From Pseudomonadota bacterium (GTDB taxonomy: Bacteria; Pseudomonadota; Alphaproteobacteria; Caulobacterales; Caulobacteraceae): a stretch of DNA of 64,000 nt. The notes under the pieces are model-generated. The model was not told the origin of the DNA. It made no database searches and saw only the letters and a list, made by a program, of their open reading frames with translations. This document shows positions 18,677 through 27,745 of the stretch, piece by piece (the first letter of the stretch is position 1; every line of letters begins with the position of its first letter). The position numbers and the translations under genes were made by a program. Location of the stretch: assembly GCA_021808285.1 (NCBI GenBank), contig JAKBBV010000001.1:93304-157303 (forward strand), in the 5' to 3' direction.

Positions 18677-19311
18677 TGGATATCGAGACCCTTCGGCGCG
18701 AGGCGGAAACGCCGGTCATCGCCGGTCCTGGCGATAGCGACGCCGTCGCCGACGACCTCGCCGACGCCTTCGCCGGCGATGTCATGTTCGACTGGTTTCT
18801 TCGCGACGACGCCCGGCGCGACGCGGGCCGGGTCGGGTTCTTCCGCCATATCATCCGCCATATGAGCCGGGGCGCCCGCATCGACCGGCCCGCAAGCGGC
18901 GGCGCGGCGGCGGTGTGGATGCCCTTCGAAGCGGTGGGCCCGACCCCGCTTCTGAGCATGGTCAGGGCCGCGCCCACCATCCTGGCGGCGACCGGGTTTG
19001 GCCGGGTGGGGCGTCTGCTGGCGGTCATGGATGACATGGAAAAGCACCACCCCATGGATCGTCCGCACGCCTATCTCTGGTTTCTGGGCGTGACCCATGC
19101 CGCGCAGGGTCACGGGGTCGGCTCCCGCCTGCTCAAGGTCGCCACGACGCGTCTCGACCTTTCCGAGACGCCCGCCTATCTGGAGACACAGACCGAGCGC
19201 AACATCGCCCTCTATCAGCGCCACGGGTTCGCGGTGATCTCCGAGCACCGTCCGCGCCCGGATGGCCCCATGCTGTGGAGCATGTGGCGCGACCCCCTGC
19301 CGCTGGACTGA
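18676..19311 (+). CDS. GNAT family N-acetyltransferase
   Basis: 211 residues. The acetyl-CoA binding segment is LWFLGVTHAAQGHGVGSRLLK, with the QGHGVG pyrophosphate loop, followed by ETQTERNIALYQRHGF, a conserved GNAT motif B/C region. The start ATG at 18676 overlaps the coq7 stop by one base. The substrate is unknown. The overlaps with dsbB and coq7 suggest one transcript, but a functional link is not evident. Confidence 0.88.
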   Translation: MDIETLRREAETPVIAGPGDSDAVADDLADAFAGDVMFDWFLRDDARRDAGRVGFFRHIIRHMSRGARIDRPASGGAAAVWMPFEAVGPTPLLSMVRAAPTILAATGFGRVGRLLAVMDDMEKHHPMDRPHAYLWFLGVTHAAQGHGVGSRLLKVATTRLDLSETPAYLETQTERNIALYQRHGFAVISEHRPRPDGPMLWSMWRDPLPLD

Positions 19312-19313
19312 GG

Positions 19314-19820
19314 TCAGGAGGCCGGGGCGCCGGAGGCCGCCGCGCGCGGCGGAGGCGATCCGGGCGGCCCGCCTGAGGCCTCGCGAGCCGGACGCGGCGG
19401 CGGCATCCGCTCCTCCAGAGCGGCGGCGAGGGCCCGCCTCTGGTCAAGCGGCAGGCCGGCGGCATAGTCGATCAGGGCGTCTTGGACCTTGCCGCTGGCT
19501 TCATCATTGAGCTCCCGGGCCCGGGCGAGCTCGGCCTTGGCTTGCATGGGATCAAAGCTTGGAGCCGCCAACTCACCCCAGACCCCGGAACGCAGCAGCT
19601 TGGCCTGTCGGACCAGAGGGCGTACGGCCCGGCCGTTCTCGCGAAAGACCTCAAGCAGGCTCTGGCGATGCGCCTCATCGAGGCTTTGGGCGACCTCCCG
19701 GAGCGGGCCGGGCTGGCGATGCGGCGGATGTAGCGTGCTCGGCAGGAACAGGGCCGCCAAGACCCCGAGCAGGAACAGATTGGCCGCCGCCGAGGCCAGC
19801 AGGAGGAACCGGCTGTTCAT
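19314..19820 (-). CDS. Periplasmic heavy-metal sensor-like protein (Metal_resist type)
   Basis: 168 residues: one N-terminal transmembrane segment (5-27), then a helical periplasmic domain (about 40-145) with charged heptad-like helices (EAHRQSLLEVFRENGRAVRPLVRQAK, residues approximately 49-74) and a Pro-rich tail. The layout matches CnrX/ZraP-type Metal_resist proteins that sit beside ECF sigma factors. No obvious His/Cys metal cluster is present, so sensing of metal is doubtful; it may act as a periplasmic chaperone or signal modulator. Its ATG overlaps the stop of the upstream gene (ATGA), so it is the third gene of the sigma operon. It converges on the GNAT gene with a gap of two bases. 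Confidence 0.75.
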   Translation of the reverse strand: MNSRFLLLASAAANLFLLGVLAALFLPSTLHPPHRQPGPLREVAQSLDEAHRQSLLEVFRENGRAVRPLVRQAKLLRSGVWGELAAPSFDPMQAKAELARARELNDEASGKVQDALIDYAAGLPLDQRRALAAALEERMPPPRPAREASGGPPGSPPPRAAASGAPAS

Positions 19821-20281
19821 GCGCTCCAGGATCCATCTGCGGGGTCCTGCGACCCTCTGAGAAGCTGCATGGCCTCCACGCCGGGATCCTGCGCCTTGGC
19901 CAGCCGTGAGGGGGAGAAGCCTTCGGCATTGGCCAGAACTCCGGCCAGAACGCCCGCGATGCACGAGGCCGCGAGAGCTGCGCCGACGCCCGCGCCGATT
20001 ATCCCGCGCAGGGCTTCCCCGAGACTCCAGCCGGTGGGCCGGGACCTGGAGGCCGCGGCGATGACGCGACTGCGCAGCGCCAGGGACGCCGGGGCGGCGG
20101 GGGCGGCGGCCAAGGCCAGATCCAGACGCCCGGCCGCGGCGATCAGGTCGCGCGTCCGCTCCGGCTGGGCGGTGCAAAGGGCCTCGGCCTCCCGACGCAG
20201 CGGTTCGGGCCATCGCGACAGATCACCGCCCCAGGCCAGGGCCGCGGTCTCGAAACGATCCAAGGTCATCATTGTCGTCAT
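19817..20281 (-). CDS. Small single-span membrane protein, probable anti-sigma factor
   Basis: 154 residues. An N-terminal cytoplasmic part (about 1-90; LDRFETAALAWGGDLSRWPEPLRREAEAL), one transmembrane helix at about 92-117, and a short periplasmic tail. I do not recognise a named domain. Position directly after an ECF sigma gene and before a periplasmic sensor-like protein, together with this topology, argues for an anti-sigma role; that is inference. There are alternative starts at the nearby Met4/Met5. Cys106 in the membrane segment is the only notable reactive residue besides Cys36. Confidence 0.6.
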   Translation of the reverse strand: MTTMMTLDRFETAALAWGGDLSRWPEPLRREAEALCTAQPERTRDLIAAAGRLDLALAAAPAAPASLALRSRVIAAASRSRPTGWSLGEALRGIIGAGVGAALAASCIAGVLAGVLANAEGFSPSRLAKAQDPGVEAMQLLRGSQDPADGSWSA

Positions 20282-20288
20282 GCCCCGG

Positions 20289-20843
20289 TCATGCCTCCCG
20301 CCAGAGATCCGCCAAGGCGCTTCTTAACGTCCGACGTCCGCGCGCCAGAAGACTCTCCAGCGCCTCGATGCTCACTCCCATGAGGGACGAGGCTTCGGCC
20401 GCCGACAGTTCCTGGTAGTGCACAAGCACGATCGCCTCTCTCTGGCGTTCGGGCAGATCGCCCAGGGCCTGATCGACGCGTCGGCCCACATCCTGCGCCA
20501 GAAGGCCGCGATCGGGTCCTGGCCCTTCGTCGGGGCGGTCGGGCGGATCGTGCGTCAGCCGGCGAGACTTGCGCAACCGGTCGTAACAGAGATTGAGCGC
20601 CACCCGATGCAGCCAGGTATCGAAGCGCGCCTTGCCCGGTTTCCACTGCGCCGCGGTCCTCCAGGCGCGGATGAAGGTCTCCTGCGCCACATCCTCCGCC
20701 TCCGCCTGGTCGCCCAGCATGCGGCGGGCGAGGTTGAGCACGCGAGGCAGTTTGCGGGTGACGATGAGCGAGATCGCGTCGGCGTCGCCGCGACCAGCCC
20801 GAAGGACCAGATCCTCCTCGCTCTCCGCCAAGGCCGAACTCAA
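20289..20843 (-). CDS. ECF-type RNA polymerase sigma factor
   Basis: 184 residues. Region 2 (about 15-93) has QAEAEDVAQETFIRAWR and FDTWLHRVALNLCYDRLRKSRR; region 4 (about 125-180) has LPERQREAIVLVHYQELSAAEASSLMG, then SIEALESLLARGRRTLR. A TTG at 20843 is the first possible initiator after an in-frame stop, with GAGG upstream. It lies 7 bp before the small membrane protein. This type of three-gene set (sigma, small membrane protein, Metal_resist protein) is frequent in Caulobacterales-like genomes. No GTAACC-N16-CGAA promoter is found in the 111 bp upstream. Confidence 0.88.
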   Translation of the reverse strand: MSSALAESEEDLVLRAGRGDADAISLIVTRKLPRVLNLARRMLGDQAEAEDVAQETFIRAWRTAAQWKPGKARFDTWLHRVALNLCYDRLRKSRRLTHDPPDRPDEGPGPDRGLLAQDVGRRVDQALGDLPERQREAIVLVHYQELSAAEASSLMGVSIEALESLLARGRRTLRSALADLWREA

Positions 20844-20954
20844 TCTCCACCTCGTTCACCGAACCTACTCCGTCCACGTCGCCAGGGATCCCACGACGAC
20901 GCCCAGTCCCCCCTTGGCCTGGAACGCATCTCATGGGGGGTTCCGTCGCGCCGG

Positions 20955-23849
20955 TCACGATTCAAAGGTGCGCTCAAAGATCTGGCGCACGGCGTGGCTC
21001 GCTCGGGAAAGGCGTTTTTCGAGGACGGCGAAGCGGGGCGCACCGCCGACCTCGGCGAGCAAGGCCTGAAATCCGCTCGGCTCCCCACCGGGATCGACGC
21101 GATCATCGAGGGCGATACGGAGAACCTGAAGCAGCTCGCTCTGAAGTCTCCAGGCCTCGATCAAGGGAGCCAGGTCCCCGCAGCCTTTCGGGTCGGCCTC
21201 GGCCAGGGCCAGGAGCGCCTCGCCCGTGCCGGTGCGAAGCGGCCCTCCGGCCGCGGCCCCGCGCAACTGCAAGCCCTGGGCGATGAAGTCGAGATCGACA
21301 AGGCCGCCCGTTCGCAGCTTGAGGTCCCAGTCGCCCCAGGCGGGACGCTCGGCCTCCATCAGCTCTCTCATCTCGCGCACGTCGTGGAACAGGCGGTGTA
21401 GGTCGCGCGGACACCGCAACGCCGCTTCGATGGCCCGACCCGCGGCGGCGGCGAAGTCAGGGGAGGAAGACCAGACGACTCGCGCGCGACTGAGGGCCTG
21501 CAGCTCCCAGGTCTCGGCCTCCCCGGCATAATAGTCCTGGAACGCCCGAAAACTGACGGCCACCGGTCCGGCGGCGCCCGAGGGGCGCAGCTGCATATCG
21601 ACCTCGTACAGCCCTCCGGCCGGGGTTAGCGCCGATAGGGCGGCGATCAGGCGCTGGGTGAAGCGGGCGTGGAAACTGGCAGGATCGAGGCCGGCCCGTG
21701 AGCTCGCCGCCTCCGGCGCCGCGGCATAGAGAGTCATCAGGTCGAGATCGGAGGCGGCGTTCATCTCGCGCGCGCCCAGGGAACCTAGCGCGATCACCGC
21801 GACCTCCGAGTCCATCGTCCCGGCCGTGCGAGTGACTTCGGCATAGGCGACCCCGGCAAGGGCGGCGACCAGGGTCTCGGCCAGGTCGGCGAAGGCCGCG
21901 CCGGCGCCGGCGGCGGTCGTCGCGCCGCTGAGCACCCGGGCCCCGATGCGGAACACCCGTTCGGCGTGCAGGCGGCGGGCGGCGTCCATGGCGGCCTCGA
22001 AGTCAGGAGCGCCGGCGATCTCCCCGGCGATCTCTTTGGCGATCTCCCCGGCGTGGGCCGGATCGGTTTCAGGCCGGCCGTCGAACAGGCTATCCAGGAC
22101 AGCCGGTCGGCGCGCCAGGGTGCGGGCGAAGCGCGGCGCAAAGGCCATGACCCGGACAATCAGGGCCAGAAGCTCCGGGTGGGCCAGGAACAGGGACTGT
22201 ACCTGCACGCTGGCCGCCAGACCCTCGAAGAAGGCGCCGAAACGCGCGAAGGCCGCGTCTGGCGCGCCCGTGGCCGCCGCCGCCTCCAGCAGGCGTGGGG
22301 CCAGTCGGGTGAACAGCTCACGCTCGCGCGGCAGGCGCATGGCCCGGATGCGGCCGTGATGCCAGCCCCGGATCGTCGCGGCGGTCTGCGCGCCATTCTG
22401 AAAACCCATGCGCGCCAGGGTGGCGAGCGTCTCAGGGTCATCATCCACCCCGGTGAAGACCAGACTGCCCAGCTCCGCCGACAGCGGCTCTTCGTCGGGA
22501 AACAGCTCGCCATAGCGCCGATTGACCCGGGTCAGGAGGCGGGAGACGGCCGCGTCGAAGCCCCTGAGCGTGCGCGATCCGCTGAGCGCGGCGACCCGGG
22601 CGCGAGCCTGGGGGTCTTCGGGGATCACATGGGTCTGCTCGTCCTCAACCATCTGCAGGCGATGTTCAATGCGGCGCAGTTCGACATAGCCGGCGGCGAG
22701 GTCGGCGGCGGCGCCGTCGCTCACCCGTCCCGCCTGTCGAAGGGTCTCGAGCGCCTCCAGCGTGGCCGGAGAACGCAGGCGCGGATCGCGCCCGCCATGG
22801 ATCAGCTGGAGGGTCTGGACAAAGAACTCCACCTCGCGGATGCCGCCGCGACCGAGCTTCACATTGGCGCCCGGCGCGAGGAGCCGGTCGTCGACCTTGT
22901 AGACATGAATCTGTCGCTTGATGGCGTGGATGTCAGCCAGGGCGGCGAAGTCCAGATGTCGGCGCCAGATGAAGGGGGAGAGCTCGCCGAGAAAGGCTCG
23001 CGCCGCGTCCAGGTCTCCGGCCAGGGGGCGGGCCTTGATCAGGGCGGCGCGCTCCCAGTTCTGCCCCACGGTCTGATAATAGTGAAGGGCGGCGGCGACA
23101 GGCCCGGCGGCCGGGGTGGACAGCGGATCGGGGCGGAGTCTCAAATCGACCCGGAACACATAGCCCTCGGCGGTGTGCGCCTGCAGGGTCTCGCTGAGGA
23201 CTTCCACCAGCCGGGCCGCCAGCCGGGAAGGCTCCACCCCCTCGGCTACGGGCAGCTTCCCGGGCTCATAGAAAATCGAGATGTCGATATCGCTGGAGTA
23301 GTTGAGCTCGCCCGCGCCGAGCTTGCCCATGGCGATGATGAAGAAGCCTGGGATCGGCCCGGCGGCTCCCCGCTCCACCGGGTGCGCCAGCCCTGTCGCG
23401 ACGGCCTCGCGGGCGGACAGACGAAGGGCGCTTTCGACCGCCGCTCCGGCGAAGGCGCTGAGGGCGCCTGTGACGGCGCTCAGGTCCCAGACCCCGCCGA
23501 GATCCGCCAGGGCCGTGAGCAGGTGGCATTCGGCCTTGAGGCCGCGCAGTCGGGACTGACCCTTCGCAACGGTCGCGGCGTCGCCGCAGTCCGCCGCCTC
23601 GGCGATCAGGGCGTCGCGAAGGCTCCCGGGGTCCTGCGACAGCACCCGTTCCAGACGACCGGGCGTCCGTGTCGCCAACCGCGCCAGATAGGGAGAGGCG
23701 GCGAAAATCGGCGCCAGGGCCGGCCAGGCGGACTCCACCTCCGGGCCCAGAGCGCCTTCGATCATCAGTCGCTCCCGCGCGCGTTTCACGGCGGCGGCGT
23801 CCCGCGCCGGACCGCAGGGCGTCAGGGCGGGGCCGAGCGGGATGGCCAT
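20955..23849 (-). CDS. glnE: Bifunctional glutamine synthetase adenylyltransferase/adenylyl-removing enzyme
   Basis: 964 residues with two nucleotidyltransferase modules. The N-terminal (adenylyl-removing) module has GKLGAGELNYSSDIDI (Asp187, Asp189); the C-terminal (adenylylating) module has LGSLGAREMNAASDLDLM. It controls glutamine synthetase activity in response to PII/glutamine. Length is normal for GlnE. It is the last gene of a minus-strand block; its start is only 3 bp from the stop of the upstream histidine kinase, so it is likely transcribed with degP and the two-component genes. Confidence 0.95.
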   Translation of the reverse strand: MAIPLGPALTPCGPARDAAAVKRARERLMIEGALGPEVESAWPALAPIFAASPYLARLATRTPGRLERVLSQDPGSLRDALIAEAADCGDAATVAKGQSRLRGLKAECHLLTALADLGGVWDLSAVTGALSAFAGAAVESALRLSAREAVATGLAHPVERGAAGPIPGFFIIAMGKLGAGELNYSSDIDISIFYEPGKLPVAEGVEPSRLAARLVEVLSETLQAHTAEGYVFRVDLRLRPDPLSTPAAGPVAAALHYYQTVGQNWERAALIKARPLAGDLDAARAFLGELSPFIWRRHLDFAALADIHAIKRQIHVYKVDDRLLAPGANVKLGRGGIREVEFFVQTLQLIHGGRDPRLRSPATLEALETLRQAGRVSDGAAADLAAGYVELRRIEHRLQMVEDEQTHVIPEDPQARARVAALSGSRTLRGFDAAVSRLLTRVNRRYGELFPDEEPLSAELGSLVFTGVDDDPETLATLARMGFQNGAQTAATIRGWHHGRIRAMRLPRERELFTRLAPRLLEAAAATGAPDAAFARFGAFFEGLAASVQVQSLFLAHPELLALIVRVMAFAPRFARTLARRPAVLDSLFDGRPETDPAHAGEIAKEIAGEIAGAPDFEAAMDAARRLHAERVFRIGARVLSGATTAAGAGAAFADLAETLVAALAGVAYAEVTRTAGTMDSEVAVIALGSLGAREMNAASDLDLMTLYAAAPEAASSRAGLDPASFHARFTQRLIAALSALTPAGGLYEVDMQLRPSGAAGPVAVSFRAFQDYYAGEAETWELQALSRARVVWSSSPDFAAAAGRAIEAALRCPRDLHRLFHDVREMRELMEAERPAWGDWDLKLRTGGLVDLDFIAQGLQLRGAAAGGPLRTGTGEALLALAEADPKGCGDLAPLIEAWRLQSELLQVLRIALDDRVDPGGEPSGFQALLAEVGGAPRFAVLEKRLSRASHAVRQIFERTFES

Positions 23850-23852
23850 GGG

Positions 23853-25274
23853 TCAGGCCGGCGGAAAGATCAGGGCGGCGCGCAGTCCGGGGCCGGAACC
23901 CTCCAGACGGCCCGGGCCCTCATCGATCTCCAGGGCGCCCTTGTGGACCCGCGCCACAGCCGCGACGAGGGACAGGCCAAGCCCCGACCCAGGCTGGTGA
24001 CGGCTATTCTCCAGGCGCACAAAGCGCTCCACGACCCTCTCGCGGTCGGCGGCCTCGATCCCGGGGCCGGTGTCGGTGACCGAGATCTCCACGTCGCCGG
24101 AGTTGCGTCGGCGCACGGCCAGGCGGATCGCCCCGCCGGGAGGGGTATATTTGGCGGCGTTGTCCAGAAGATTGGCCACAGCCTGCGAGATGAACTCGCG
24201 ATTGCCCCTCAGCTTGAGGCCGGGGGCTGCGTCCACCTGAAGCTCCAGCGCCTTGTCCTCGGTCACGGGGGCGTAGAGCTCGGCCACATCCTGGGCCAGT
24301 GCGCCGGCGTCGAATTCTGTCTTGCCTGGCGGATCGGTCGCCGCCTCAAGGCGGGCGATGGACAAGACGGCGGAAAAGGTTCTCAGCACGCCGTCGGTAT
24401 CCTCCAGCGCCTGCTGCAGAGCCTCGCGCGGGTCGGTATGGCCGGCGTCGGCCTCGATGATTGCCGCTTCGAGGCGGGCGCGAAGACGTGTCAGGGGCGA
24501 GCGCAGGTCGTGGGCGATGGCGTCCCCCGCATGGCGGATGCTGGCGATGGAGCGTTCGAGGCGATCCATCATGTCGTTCAGGCCCAGGGCGAGCTCGTCA
24601 TATTCGTCCCCGGCGCCACGCACCTGAGCCCTCGCCGCCAGGTCGCCGGCCCGCCCCTGATCGATGACCCCGACCAGGGCGGCGACATTGCGACTGGCGT
24701 TTCGACTGATGACCAGGCCGCCTAGGAGACCGAGCAGAATAGTCAGGGCGCCCGCGCCCCAAAGCGCGTGCAGCACGCGTCCGACATAGGCCTCGGCCTC
24801 GCCGACATCAGCGCCGACGAAGAGGAGCTGCCCCCCGGAAAGCTGGACCTCAAGCCCGCGCGCCGCCTGGGTCACCGACTGGCCCTGGGCGCCCGCCTCC
24901 GTGAGTTGGAACGTGGCCCAGGTGGGGTGGCCGCTGAAATTGTGGATCGGCGAGGCCCCGATGGAGCCGCTGATCGGCGTGCCGTCGGCCTTCATCAGGA
25001 GGTAGAGCTGGTCCCGGTCCATGGAGGCGCGCTCGATGATCGTCTGGTTGAGGGCCGCCACGCCGCCCCGGGCATAGATGCGCTCCAGGCCTTCAACCTC
25101 ATGCTGGACCAGGGCGTCGGCGTGATTGCGCACGTCGCCCGCGGTCGCCAGATAGACATAGCTGAGAAAGGCGCTGGCCGCCCCGGCGAACACGGCGAGC
25201 GAAAGCAGCGTCAGGCGGAAGGAGGTCGTCCGAAGCAGCCGGGGCAGACGCACGGGGTTTACTTCCTTCCGCAC
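23853..25274 (-). CDS. Sensor histidine kinase
   Basis: 473 residues. Transmembrane helices at about 19-44 and 170-190 flank a ~125-residue periplasmic domain; a HAMP domain follows. The HisKA phospho-acceptor is His255 (AIAHDLRSPLTR), the N-box has LLDNAAKYTP (Asn372), and the G-boxes are DTGPGI and GSGLGLSL. It pairs with the response regulator 9 bp upstream. It sits between degP/regulator and glnE, a gene order known from other Alphaproteobacteria, which suggests envelope stress sensing. Confidence 0.93.
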   Translation of the reverse strand: MRKEVNPVRLPRLLRTTSFRLTLLSLAVFAGAASAFLSYVYLATAGDVRNHADALVQHEVEGLERIYARGGVAALNQTIIERASMDRDQLYLLMKADGTPISGSIGASPIHNFSGHPTWATFQLTEAGAQGQSVTQAARGLEVQLSGGQLLFVGADVGEAEAYVGRVLHALWGAGALTILLGLLGGLVISRNASRNVAALVGVIDQGRAGDLAARAQVRGAGDEYDELALGLNDMMDRLERSIASIRHAGDAIAHDLRSPLTRLRARLEAAIIEADAGHTDPREALQQALEDTDGVLRTFSAVLSIARLEAATDPPGKTEFDAGALAQDVAELYAPVTEDKALELQVDAAPGLKLRGNREFISQAVANLLDNAAKYTPPGGAIRLAVRRRNSGDVEISVTDTGPGIEAADRERVVERFVRLENSRHQPGSGLGLSLVAAVARVHKGALEIDEGPGRLEGSGPGLRAALIFPPA

Positions 25275-25283
25275 CGACGCCGA

Positions 25284-25955
25284 TCAGGCCTCCAGCCGGT
25301 AGCCGGCTCCGCGAACGGTCTGCAGCATGGCTTTGTCGAATCCCTTGTCGATCTTGGCCCTCAGACGCGAGATGTGCACGTCGATGACATTGGTCTGGGG
25401 ATCGAAGTGATATTCCCACACCTTTTCCAGCAACATGGTCCGGGTCACGGATTGTCCGCCGTGACGCATGAGAAACTCCAGGAGCTGGAACTCGCGCGGC
25501 TGCAGATCGATCTCCACACCCGCGCGATGCACGCGCCTGCCGATGAGATCCATCTCCAGATCGCCGACCTTGAGCTGGGTCTGAACCCCGCCAGTGTCGC
25601 GCCGCCGGGCAAGAGCCTCGACCCGGGCGATGAGCTCGGCCAGGGCATAGGGTTTGACCAGGTAGTCATCGCCACCGGCGTTGAGCCCGGTCACGCGGTC
25701 GTGGACCTCGCCCAGGGCTGAAAGGAACAGCACCGGGGTCGCATCGCCGCGGCGGCGCAGCGCCCCGACCATGCCCACCCCATCGAGCCTGGGCATCATG
25801 CGATCGACGATCATGACGTCGAACTTCCGCCCATCAGCCGCGGCAAGTCCCGCTTCGCCATCATGGGCCTGTTCGCACTCATGCCCGCGTTCGCTCAGCC
25901 CCGTGGCCATGGCCTGAGCCGCCTCGCGGTCATCCTCGACGATGAGCAGCCGCAT
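25284..25955 (-). CDS. OmpR-family response regulator
   Basis: 223 residues. Receiver domain with acidic pocket EDD (7-9), phospho-acceptor Asp51 (IVDRMMP) and Lys in the LVKPYALAE motif; C-terminal winged helix with LQPREFQLLEFLMRHGG, then DVHISRLRAKID. Partner of the kinase at 23853-25274. It lies 30 bp downstream of degP, so degP expression and this system are probably linked. Confidence 0.94.
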   Translation of the reverse strand: MRLLIVEDDREAAQAMATGLSERGHECEQAHDGEAGLAAADGRKFDVMIVDRMMPRLDGVGMVGALRRRGDATPVLFLSALGEVHDRVTGLNAGGDDYLVKPYALAELIARVEALARRRDTGGVQTQLKVGDLEMDLIGRRVHRAGVEIDLQPREFQLLEFLMRHGGQSVTRTMLLEKVWEYHFDPQTNVIDVHISRLRAKIDKGFDKAMLQTVRGAGYRLEA

Positions 25956-25985
25956 ATCCCCCCCTTGTTCTCACGCCCGCGCCGA

Positions 25986-27557
25986 TCAGTCGCCGATCTT
26001 GATGGGAATGAAGATCGAGGAGCCGCCACGGCTGATTTCCAGCGGGATGCTGGTGCGACCCTGTTTCTTCCAGTCGGCGAGGGCGGAGGAGACGTCGGCG
26101 ACGCTGGCGACGGCGCGGTCTCCCGCCCGGACGATCACGTCCCCGCGTCGCACCCCCTTGTCAGCGGCGTCGGAGCTGCTCTTCACCGACTGTATCAGCA
26201 CGCCCTTCACATCAGCGGGGATGTTGAAGCCCTGCCGCGCGGCGCTGTCCAAGGCGCCCAGAGTCATGCCGAGCACCACGTGGCGGGTCGCCTCACCTCC
26301 AGGGCCTGCGCCCTGGTCCGCGCCGCCCAAACCGCCGTTCTGGGCGATCTCCTCCTCGGAGGGGCGCAGGCCCGCGGTGATGACGATGGTGGTCGGCTTG
26401 CCGTCGCGATAGATGTTCAGCGCAATCTTGCCGCCCACCTGCGCCTTGGCCACTTCACGGGTGACCGCGGTCGCGCTGTCCACGTCCTGGCCGTTGACCT
26501 TGACGATGACGTCGCCGGCCTTGAGGCCAGCCCGGGCCGAGGGTCCATCTGGAACCACGCTGGCGATGACCGCGCCCTTCTTGCCGGCCAGCCCCCAGGA
26601 ATTGGCCAGTTCATCGGTCAGGTCCTCGATCAGAGCGCCGATATAGCCGCGCTGGATCTTGTGCCCCTGCATCAGCTGCTTGGTGACGCTCTCGGCCACA
26701 TCGGCGGGGATGTCGAAGCCGATGCCGACCGAGCCTCCGGACGGCGAGAAGATCGCCGTATTGACCCCGATGACGCGGCCATAGACGTCAAAGGTCGGCC
26801 CGCCGGAATTGCCGCGGTTGATGGGGGCGTCAATCTGGATGTAGTCGACGAAGCGCTCGCCGATGTCACGGTTGAAGGCGGAGACGATGCCGGCCGTGGC
26901 CGTACCGCCCAGATCGTAGGGGTTGCCCACCGCCAGCACCCAGTCGCCAACCCGGGGCCGGGCGCGATTCTCGAAATCCACATAGGGGAAGCTGGAGCCC
27001 TCGACCCGGATCACGGCCAGATCAGTATCCTCGTCACGGCCGACGACGGTCGCCTTCAGCTCCTTGCCGTCCTTGAGGATGACCTTGATGTCGTCGGCGT
27101 TCTCCACGACGTGGTTATTGGTGACGATATAGCCGTCGGGCGAGATGAAAAAGCCCGAACCGGAGGACATCTGCTTGGGCGCCCGGCGCGAGGCGCCGCC
27201 CTTGCCGCCGTTGTCGTCGCCGTCATCCCCGCCGTCGTCGCCGCGCGGAACGAGGTTGAAGGGCAGGCCTGGAATGTTCGGAAAGCCCCGGATCTGAGGC
27301 ATGTTGCTGACATCCACCTTGGACTCGACATGAATCGAGACCACGGCCGGGGAGACCTTTTCGAAGATGTCGGCGAAGGACATGGGTTGGCCGGGAGGCG
27401 AGCTTTCCATCACCGGCTCGGTGGCCGCCCGGATAAGATGGCCAAGGCCGCTCTGGGCAAAGCCTCCGGGCGCCATGTTCGCTCCAGCGAAGGCCGCGAC
27501 GCCGATGGCGGCCGCAGCCAGCGAACCCATGATCAGGTGAGACGTCTTGACGGCCAT
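25986..27557 (-). CDS. degP: Do/HtrA-family periplasmic serine protease DegP
   Basis: 523 residues from ATG 27557 (a TTG at 27587 would add ten). An N-terminal hydrophobic segment (signal or anchor) is followed by a trypsin-like domain with His in TNNHVVENADD, Asp in DTDLAVIRVE and Ser in RGNSGGPTF, then two PDZ domains. It degrades or refolds damaged envelope proteins. A Gly/Asp-rich insert (RGDDGGDDGDDNGGKGG) sits in the LA-loop region before the catalytic His. It heads the run degP-regulator-kinase-glnE; the 188 bp upstream, before the end of ccmE, contains no gene and probably holds its promoter. Confidence 0.94.
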   Translation of the reverse strand: MAVKTSHLIMGSLAAAAIGVAAFAGANMAPGGFAQSGLGHLIRAATEPVMESSPPGQPMSFADIFEKVSPAVVSIHVESKVDVSNMPQIRGFPNIPGLPFNLVPRGDDGGDDGDDNGGKGGASRRAPKQMSSGSGFFISPDGYIVTNNHVVENADDIKVILKDGKELKATVVGRDEDTDLAVIRVEGSSFPYVDFENRARPRVGDWVLAVGNPYDLGGTATAGIVSAFNRDIGERFVDYIQIDAPINRGNSGGPTFDVYGRVIGVNTAIFSPSGGSVGIGFDIPADVAESVTKQLMQGHKIQRGYIGALIEDLTDELANSWGLAGKKGAVIASVVPDGPSARAGLKAGDVIVKVNGQDVDSATAVTREVAKAQVGGKIALNIYRDGKPTTIVITAGLRPSEEEIAQNGGLGGADQGAGPGGEATRHVVLGMTLGALDSAARQGFNIPADVKGVLIQSVKSSSDAADKGVRRGDVIVRAGDRAVASVADVSSALADWKKQGRTSIPLEISRGGSSIFIPIKIGD

Positions 27558-27745
27558 CGGGTGCGGGGTCCTCTCATTCGGACTCAAACTTCTAGGACAG
27601 ATGTAATCGTCCCTTCGTCACAGGGCGAGGGGCGCATACCACCTTTCGGCTGACGAAAAGGCTTCAGCGTAGCGGAATTGCGGCGACCCGATGGCGCGCC
27701 GCCATCTTTGCCTGCGCCAGGGCGAACCGAACGATCACGGCCCGG

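Noticed and set aside
21966..24725. 919-codon open frame on the plus strand
   Set aside because: It is antisense to glnE and the kinase gene; such frames arise from high-GC codon bias and the protein has no domain.
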